From positions 1 through 11,362 of the forward strand of contig VBJE01000218.1 of assembly GCA_005879675.1 (NCBI GenBank): a stretch of 11,362 bases of DNA, given 5' to 3'. A program made the translations under genes and the position numbers. This DNA comes from Chloroflexota bacterium. GTDB taxonomy: Bacteria > Chloroflexota > Dormibacteria > Dormibacterales > Dormibacteraceae. Each line of letters opens with the position of its first letter. The stretch's first letter is position 1. Under the pieces are notes generated by a model. It saw only the letters and a program-made list of their open reading frames with translations, was not told the DNA's origin and did no database searches. Shown here in pieces: positions 6,944-11,362 of the stretch.

Positions 6944-7108
6944 CTGCTGATCGATACGTTACACAGCGATCGGCGATGCTCGCGCTCAACCACCCCCACC
7001 TGCAGGGTCGCCTGCACGATTGGCGCACGCTCGCGAACTGAGTTGTCCTGCAGACAGCAGCACGGATTGATCGAATACGCTGAAAACCCTGAGCATGGAC
7101 GCTCGCTG
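6944..7108. promoter_or_regulatory. Divergent intergenic region between methyltransferase and acyl-CoA dehydrogenase
   Basis: This 165-bp gap must contain both promoters. It holds a 6-bp-arm inverted repeat (7001-7016) and three copies of CCTGCA, at 6999, 7011 and 7047. A weak plus-strand promoter candidate is TTGTCC at 7043-7048, 17 bases before ATTGAT; the -10 match is poor. I found no small gene here. The frame upstream of the dehydrogenase is open to 7043, but the extra 22 residues do not resemble the family. Confidence 0.35.
7001..7016. repeat. Perfect inverted repeat TGCAGG-N4-CCTGCA
   Basis: Two 6-base arms flank the loop GTCG. The left arm is part of the 8-base palindrome CCTGCAGG at 6999-7006, and CCTGCA recurs at 7047-7052. 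The position between two divergent genes suits a regulator-binding site, but it could equally form a small hairpin or be chance. Confidence 0.4.
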
Positions 7109-8263
7109 ATGGATTTCGAGCTTTCAGAGCAGCAGGCCGCCTTGCGCGACCTGGTCCGCGATTTTGCTCGCAAGAGCATCCAACCCGTGGCGCGTGAGTG
7201 GGAGCTCTCCGGCCGCTACCCGCAAGAGATCGTCGATCAGATGAAGGCGATGGGCCTGTTTGGGATGCTCGTGCCGCAGGAATACGGGGGCATCGCCATC
7301 GACGCCGTCTCCTACTCGCTGGTCTTCGAAGAGATCGCCAGGGCGTGGATGGGCGTGGCCGGCATCCTGGGGACGCATTCGCTGGCCACGTTGATGCTCG
7401 CGCGGTACGGCACGCCGGAGCAACGTCGGCGCTGGCTGCCCGATCTCGCCACCGGCGACCGGCGTTCTGGGATTGCGCTGACAGAGCCGCAGGCGGGCAG
7501 CGACCTGCAGGGCATCACCACGACGGCGCGCCGCGATGGCGACCACTACGTCGTCAACGGCGCCAAGACCTGGATCACCAACGCCCGCCACGCCGACCCG
7601 CTTCCGGTGCTGGTCAAGACCGATCCCGCAGCTCAGCCTCGGCATCGCGGCATGAGCGTGCTGATGATCGAACAGGGGACGCCGGGATTCACCGTCGGCA
7701 AGGATCTGGACAAGCTCGGATACAAGGGCCCCGAGTCTTCCGAGGTCTTTCTGAGCGACTGCCGCGTGCCGGTCCCGAATCTGCTGGGTGGCGTGGAGGG
7801 GCGCGGGCTGCAGCAGGCGCTGGCGGTGCTCGAGTTTGGGCGCGTCAACATCGCCGGCAGGGCGGTGGGGGTCGCCCAGGCGAGCCTCGACCGGGCCCTG
7901 GCCTACGCGCGCGAACGACACGCCTTCGGCAGGCCGATCGCGGAGTTCCAGGCAGTCCAGCTGAAGCTCGCGGACATGGCCACCGAGATCCAGGCCGCGC
8001 GCCTCTTGACCCGGTGGGCCGCCGCGGCCCTGGATTCGGGCCGCCGCGCCGACCTCGAGACCGGGATGGCCAAGCTGTACGCCTCCGAGGTCTGCATCAA
8101 GGCGTCGCTCGAAGCGATGCGGATCCACGGCGGCTACGGCTACTCGACCGAGTACGAGGTCGAGCGGTTCTACCGCGACGCGCCGCTGATGGCGATCGGC
8201 GAGGGCACCAACGATATCCTCCGCACCGTCATCGCGCGTCAGTTGGGTGAATCAGGTTCGTAG
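7109..8263 (+). CDS. Acyl-CoA dehydrogenase (FAD-dependent)
   Basis: The 384-residue flavoenzyme oxidises an acyl-CoA thioester to the 2-enoyl-CoA, passing electrons to an electron-transfer flavoprotein. It has the standard three-part layout: an N-terminal helical domain (about 1-118), a middle beta domain with the flavin-contacting ALTEPQAGSD at 123-132 and NGAKTWITNA at 150-159, and a C-terminal helical domain (about 230-384) with RHAFGRPIAEFQ at 270-281 and IHGGYGYSTEYEVERFYRD at 339-357. E365 in GEGTNDI is at the catalytic-base position of short- and medium-chain enzymes. Chain-length or branched-chain preference cannot be read off. ATG 7109 gives the family start MDFELSEQQ; the frame opens earlier, at 7043, but those residues are atypical. 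No strong ribosome binding site is visible. No electron-transfer flavoprotein, CoA ligase or other beta-oxidation gene is nearby. It ends 28 bases from the converging permease gene. Confidence 0.95.
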   Translation: MDFELSEQQAALRDLVRDFARKSIQPVAREWELSGRYPQEIVDQMKAMGLFGMLVPQEYGGIAIDAVSYSLVFEEIARAWMGVAGILGTHSLATLMLARYGTPEQRRRWLPDLATGDRRSGIALTEPQAGSDLQGITTTARRDGDHYVVNGAKTWITNARHADPLPVLVKTDPAAQPRHRGMSVLMIEQGTPGFTVGKDLDKLGYKGPESSEVFLSDCRVPVPNLLGGVEGRGLQQALAVLEFGRVNIAGRAVGVAQASLDRALAYARERHAFGRPIAEFQAVQLKLADMATEIQAARLLTRWAAAALDSGRRADLETGMAKLYASEVCIKASLEAMRIHGGYGYSTEYEVERFYRDAPLMAIGEGTNDILRTVIARQLGESGS

Positions 8264-8291
8264 AGGAGTTGCTCGCCTGACGCGATGGCCA

Positions 8292-9143
8292 TCACTTCTC
8301 GCGGATCACGCCGAAGGTCAGGCCCGCGACGATGTATTTGCGGCCGATCACCATGAGGATGAGCGGCAGGGCCATGGCGATCACGCCCGAGGCGGCCATA
8401 TCGTTCCAGATGATCTCGAACTGCGTCACGAGGCCCTGAACTCCGACCGGGAAGGTTTGCGCGTTGGGCGTGGCGGTCAGGATCAACGCGAATAGAAACT
8501 CGCTCCAGGCGAAAGTGAAGATGATGATGCCGGCGGCCATCACGCCAGGGGCCGCCAGCGGCAGCAGCACGCGCCAGAAAGCAACCCATCGCGTGGCCCC
8601 ATCGACGAGGGCGGCATCCTCGAGCTCCAGCGGAATCTCCGTCAGGAACCCCTTCAGCATCCAGATGGCGAATGGCAGGTTGAAGAGCGAGTAGATCCCT
8701 ATCAGCGCGATGGGCTGGTCGTAGATCTGCACCGTCCGGACGATGGCGAAGTACGGAATGACGACGGCGATCGGCGGGAGGAAGCGGAGCGAGAGCGCCC
8801 AGTTGAGAATGCCCACGCGCAACCGAGCCGGAACCGGCAGGCGGGTGATCGGATAGGTGATCAGCATGCCCACGACAAGAGTCACGACCACTGTCGAGAA
8901 GCAGACGATCACGCTGTTCTTGAGGAGCACCCAGAACCCGCGCTCGAACAGCACGCTGGAATAGGCGGCGAACGTCGGGTTGTGCGGTACCAGGTGCACC
9001 GTGGTGGCGAAGAGCTCTGCCTTGCTCTTCAGGGAGGTGACGAACAACCAGTAAAGCGGAAAGCCGTACAGAACGCCTGCCGACCCAAGGGCCAACGTGG
9101 CGAGCGCGGGCCGAAGGACGACCGCGGTCAGAGGGCGCCTCAT
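8292..9143 (-). CDS. Sugar ABC transporter permease, MalG/CUT1 type
   Basis: This 283-residue inner-membrane protein is the second permease of a CUT1-type carbohydrate importer. It has about six membrane spans. The cytoplasmic EAA loop that docks the ATPase is at about 174-200, with E175-D-A-A, D181-G182 and LP at 194-195. The N-terminus (LYGFPLYWLFVTSLKSKAEL) is typical of MalG-like subunits. ATG 9143 is chosen because it overlaps the stop of the preceding permease gene as ATGA (4-base overlap), a sign of translational coupling. The frame stays open further upstream to 9515, but that part is a shadow of the other permease gene. It is the last gene of the operon in view. No ATPase gene follows, so the transporter probably uses a shared ATPase of the MsmK/UgpC type encoded elsewhere. 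Confidence 0.94.
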   Translation of the reverse strand: MRRPLTAVVLRPALATLALGSAGVLYGFPLYWLFVTSLKSKAELFATTVHLVPHNPTFAAYSSVLFERGFWVLLKNSVIVCFSTVVVTLVVGMLITYPITRLPVPARLRVGILNWALSLRFLPPIAVVIPYFAIVRTVQIYDQPIALIGIYSLFNLPFAIWMLKGFLTEIPLELEDAALVDGATRWVAFWRVLLPLAAPGVMAAGIIIFTFAWSEFLFALILTATPNAQTFPVGVQGLVTQFEIIWNDMAASGVIAMALPLILMVIGRKYIVAGLTFGVIREK

Positions 9144-10024
9144 GCCCGCTCCAGTGGCAGAACCCGGGCGATGAGCGTGTACAGCAGGCTGAACGACACC
9201 AGGACCACCACCGCAAGAGCCGCCGCCTGGCCCGTGTCGAAAAACTTGAACTCGACGCGGTACATGTAAAGGCTCAGCAGCTGAGTGGCGGTGCCCGGGC
9301 CGCCCCCGGTGAGGATGAACACGTGGTCGAACACGCGCAGCACGTCCGCGAGCCTGAAGAAGATGATCAGGACGAAAAGCGGACGCAGGTAGTGGAGGTC
9401 GATGTAGCGGAACTGCGCCCATCCTGAGGCGCCGTCGATCTGCGCCGCCTCGACCGACTCGCGCGGCACCGTTTGCAGGCCCGAGAAGAGCACCAGGTAG
9501 ACGAATGGCGTCCACTGCCAGACGTCCACGCTGGCCACGGCCAGCATCGCGAGGGTAGGATCGCCGAGCCAGTTGATCTCCTGATGGGCGATCCCGATTC
9601 GATCGAGGATCACGTTCAGCACTCCATAACCGGGGGCATAGATCAGGCGCGCGACCACGCCGATCGCCACCGGCGGCACCACCAGGGGCAGGATCGCCAG
9701 CACGTAGATCGACGCTCGCAACCCCGGCCGGCGCACGGTGCGATGCACGAGCAACGCGAAACCCAGGCCGAGGAGGATCTCGATGGGGAGGACGATCAGC
9801 GTGTACACGCCGGTGGCGCGGATCGCCTCATAGAGCAGAGGGTTGCCGAGCGCCCGCGAGTAATTGACGGAACCGACGAAAGTTCCGTCCTCGGTGCTCA
9901 GCGACTGGATGATGACGAGCACGAAGGGGATCGTCACGACCACGAACACGGCACCAAGGGCCGGCAGGAGGATCAGGTACGCGAGACGCTCGTCCCGGCT
10001 GAGCCTCCGCCACGCACGAATCAC
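9140..10024 (-). CDS. Sugar ABC transporter permease, MalF/UgpA type
   Basis: This 294-residue inner-membrane protein is the first permease of the CUT1-type importer. It has about six membrane spans, starting with LAYLILLPALGAVFVVVTIP at 14-33. The EAA loop is at about 189-215 (VEAAQIDGASGWAQF, with E192-A-A, D197 and G198), and LTGGGPGTAT, common in MalF/UgpA-like subunits, is at 238-247. The start is GTG 10024, 9 bases after the stop of the binding-protein gene; no clear Shine-Dalgarno sequence is seen, so coupling to the upstream gene is likely. The stop overlaps the start of the next permease gene. The substrate cannot be inferred from the permeases alone. The mannosidase in the window makes an alpha-mannoside or another oligosaccharide possible, but it is far away and on the other strand. 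Confidence 0.94.
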   Translation of the reverse strand: MIRAWRRLSRDERLAYLILLPALGAVFVVVTIPFVLVIIQSLSTEDGTFVGSVNYSRALGNPLLYEAIRATGVYTLIVLPIEILLGLGFALLVHRTVRRPGLRASIYVLAILPLVVPPVAIGVVARLIYAPGYGVLNVILDRIGIAHQEINWLGDPTLAMLAVASVDVWQWTPFVYLVLFSGLQTVPRESVEAAQIDGASGWAQFRYIDLHYLRPLFVLIIFFRLADVLRVFDHVFILTGGGPGTATQLLSLYMYRVEFKFFDTGQAAALAVVVLVSFSLLYTLIARVLPLERA

Positions 10025-10033
10025 ATCGTCAAT

Positions 10034-11362
10034 CTAAGAGGGGTAACCAGCCTGCTTCATCGCCGTGCGGATCTGGGTCGCGGCCGCCGTCAACGCATCC
10101 TTAGGCGTCTTGAGTCCGGCCACAGCCTGGTTCACCGCCGTTCCATAGATGGTCTCGACCGCGTTCCACTGGTCGGTTCGCGGTCGCCAGTTGGGCTGCG
10201 CGGCGAGTGACTGGGCCAGGGCCGGGAAGTATGGATTGCTCTGTCCGAGAGCAGGGTCGTTGAGGAGGCTCGTCCGGGTCGGAATGCCGCCGTTCTGGAC
10301 GTAGGTCTTCATGTTGTCCGACTTGATCAGCCACTTGATGAAGTCGGCCGCGGCCGATCCGTTCTTGGAGCCTTTCGGGATCCCGAGCAGCCAGTTGCCC
10401 ATCATGCCGAGGCCCTTTCCGCCCGGTCCCTTGGGGATCGGGATGTAAGCCATCTTGCCGACGACCTGGGACACGCCCTGTGCCTCGACCACCCCGGTCA
10501 CTTCCGCCGGCCAGGTGGTCGACTGGAACGCCTGCCCGATCGCAATCAACCTGTCGCGGTCGGCCGCGTCGATGTTGGCCGCGCCCGGCTCGGCGTATTT
10601 CTTCAGCGATTGGGTCAGGAAGGTGATGGCGTCGATCGACTCCGTGGAGTCGAGCTTGACCTTCCAGCTGGTGTCGAAGATGTCGCCGCCGAAGGACCAC
10701 AGGATCGGCAGCGAGTCGCTGCTCGCCGGGTTGGTCGCCTTGCCCCGGATGACGTAACCGTAGAAATTCGGCTTGTTGAACTTCTGGGCGTTGGCCAGCA
10801 CGTCGTCCCAGCTTGTAGGTGCGGTGGTGGCGAGGTCCTTGCGGTACATGAACATCTCGACGTTGCCGACGATGGTGATGCCGTACAGGTGCTGCGACTT
10901 GCTTTGCTCGGATGGTGGCACCGGCCCGTGCGGGGGCGGCCACGTGCCCACGTCGTAGACGATGCTCGGGATATCGGAGTCGCGCGTGAAGCCGAAGTTG
11001 GAATCGAGCGGCTGGAGCGCTCCCATGGTGCCGAACTTGGGCATCCACGGGTCGTCCATCATGCAGAGGTCGTAGGACGAGCCGTTGGCCTGGAAGGTCG
11101 TGACCAGCTTCTCGAACAGCTGGTCGTAGGGAAACTCGACGACCTCCATCGTGATCCCCGTCTGCGATTGGTACATCGGCGCCACCTTCTTCAGTGGGCC
11201 GTCCTCCGCCCCTTGGACGGCGGCAATCGTCAGCTTGGACGGCTTGTTGTTTCCAGACGTGGGGCCACTCGAACACGCTTCCAGGATCGCCGGGATCGAC
11301 GTGAGCATGGCTCCCGCCAGCGCCGTGCGCTTCACAAACTCACGTCGGGAGATTGGTTCCAT
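10034..11362 (-). CDS. Extracellular sugar-binding lipoprotein of ABC importer (family 1 type, Tat signal)
   Basis: The 442-residue solute-binding protein captures the sugar outside the membrane and delivers it to the two permeases encoded directly downstream. The N-terminus carries a twin-arginine motif, SRREFVKR, at 5-12, a hydrophobic stretch, and a lipobox LEAC with the lipid-modified cysteine at position 30. It is therefore predicted to be exported folded by the Tat route and anchored as a lipoprotein. A flexible SSGPTSGNNKP linker follows. The mature part has the family layout: ITMEVVEFPYDQLFEKL near 70-86, YDLCMMDDPWMPKF near 97-110, FMYRKDL, and a tryptophan-rich tail (QPNWRPRTDQWNAV) before the helical end. 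The length suits CUT1 binding proteins (about 400-450). The ATG start is the last three bases of the window, so the gene is complete but its promoter and ribosome binding site are not visible. The specificity is unknown. Confidence 0.93.
   Translation of the reverse strand: MEPISRREFVKRTALAGAMLTSIPAILEACSSGPTSGNNKPSKLTIAAVQGAEDGPLKKVAPMYQSQTGITMEVVEFPYDQLFEKLVTTFQANGSSYDLCMMDDPWMPKFGTMGALQPLDSNFGFTRDSDIPSIVYDVGTWPPPHGPVPPSEQSKSQHLYGITIVGNVEMFMYRKDLATTAPTSWDDVLANAQKFNKPNFYGYVIRGKATNPASSDSLPILWSFGGDIFDTSWKVKLDSTESIDAITFLTQSLKKYAEPGAANIDAADRDRLIAIGQAFQSTTWPAEVTGVVEAQGVSQVVGKMAYIPIPKGPGGKGLGMMGNWLLGIPKGSKNGSAAADFIKWLIKSDNMKTYVQNGGIPTRTSLLNDPALGQSNPYFPALAQSLAAQPNWRPRTDQWNAVETIYGTAVNQAVAGLKTPKDALTAAATQIRTAMKQAGYPS

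Noticed and set aside
7124..8128. 334-residue open frame on the minus strand, and a 350-residue plus-strand frame at 7198-8250
   Set aside because: Both are shadows of the clearly recognised acyl-CoA dehydrogenase.
9473..10210. 245-residue plus-strand frame
   Set aside because: It is antisense to the first permease and the end of the binding protein; very His/Asp/Arg-rich, as expected from the reverse of membrane-helix codons.
10101..11276. 391-residue minus-strand frame overlapping the binding-protein gene
   Set aside because: It is an out-of-frame reading of the binding-protein gene, rich in R, G and P, without domains.

Overview
The window is GC-rich (individual 60-base lines run from about 57% to 73% G+C) and densely coded. 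Long antisense shadow ORFs accompany most real genes. There is no rRNA, tRNA, CRISPR array, transposase or phage gene. The gene set is a sugar ABC transporter with a Tat/lipobox binding protein, a GH38 alpha-mannosidase, a Gfo/Idh/MocA oxidoreductase, a GT87-like membrane protein, an acetamidase/formamidase, a SAM methyltransferase and an acyl-CoA dehydrogenase. This fits a free-living heterotrophic, probably soil or sediment, high-GC bacterium of the Chloroflexota / Dormibacterota / Actinomycetota type. That placement is inferred from composition and gene content only; no marker gene is present.

Layout from left to right. (1) Positions 1-136, plus strand: the last 44 codons of an unidentified gene. 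(2) 143-3060, plus: a GH38 alpha-mannosidase broken by a frameshift at about 2369-2371. The catalytic part is in one frame and the C-terminal part in another, and about 40 bases of family-conserved sequence seem to be missing at the junction. (3) 3029-4096, minus: a multi-spanning GT87/DUF2029-like membrane protein whose tail overlaps the mannosidase tail by 32 bases. (4) 4143-5162, minus: a Gfo/Idh/MocA sugar oxidoreductase directly upstream of (3), probably cotranscribed with it. (5) 5283-6218, plus: an acetamidase/formamidase family protein, divergent from (4) across a 120-bp gap that contains short palindromes. (6) 6230-6943, minus: a class I SAM-dependent methyltransferase. (7) 7109-8263, plus: an acyl-CoA dehydrogenase, divergent from (6). 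(8) 11362-8292, minus: a three-gene sugar ABC importer operon in the order binding protein, permease, permease, with no ATPase gene in view. The binding-protein start codon is the last three bases of the window.

How the genes may work together: the importer, the alpha-mannosidase and the Gfo/Idh enzyme form a plausible carbohydrate-scavenging neighbourhood (uptake, glycosidic cleavage, sugar oxidation). They are not one operon, however: coding direction changes five times after the first gene. The acetamidase, methyltransferase and acyl-CoA dehydrogenase look like independent single-gene units. I found no convincing new multi-gene system. The items most worth a second look are the broken mannosidase, the GT87-like gene whose first membrane helix lies upstream of any standard start codon, and the palindromes in the two divergent intergenic gaps.
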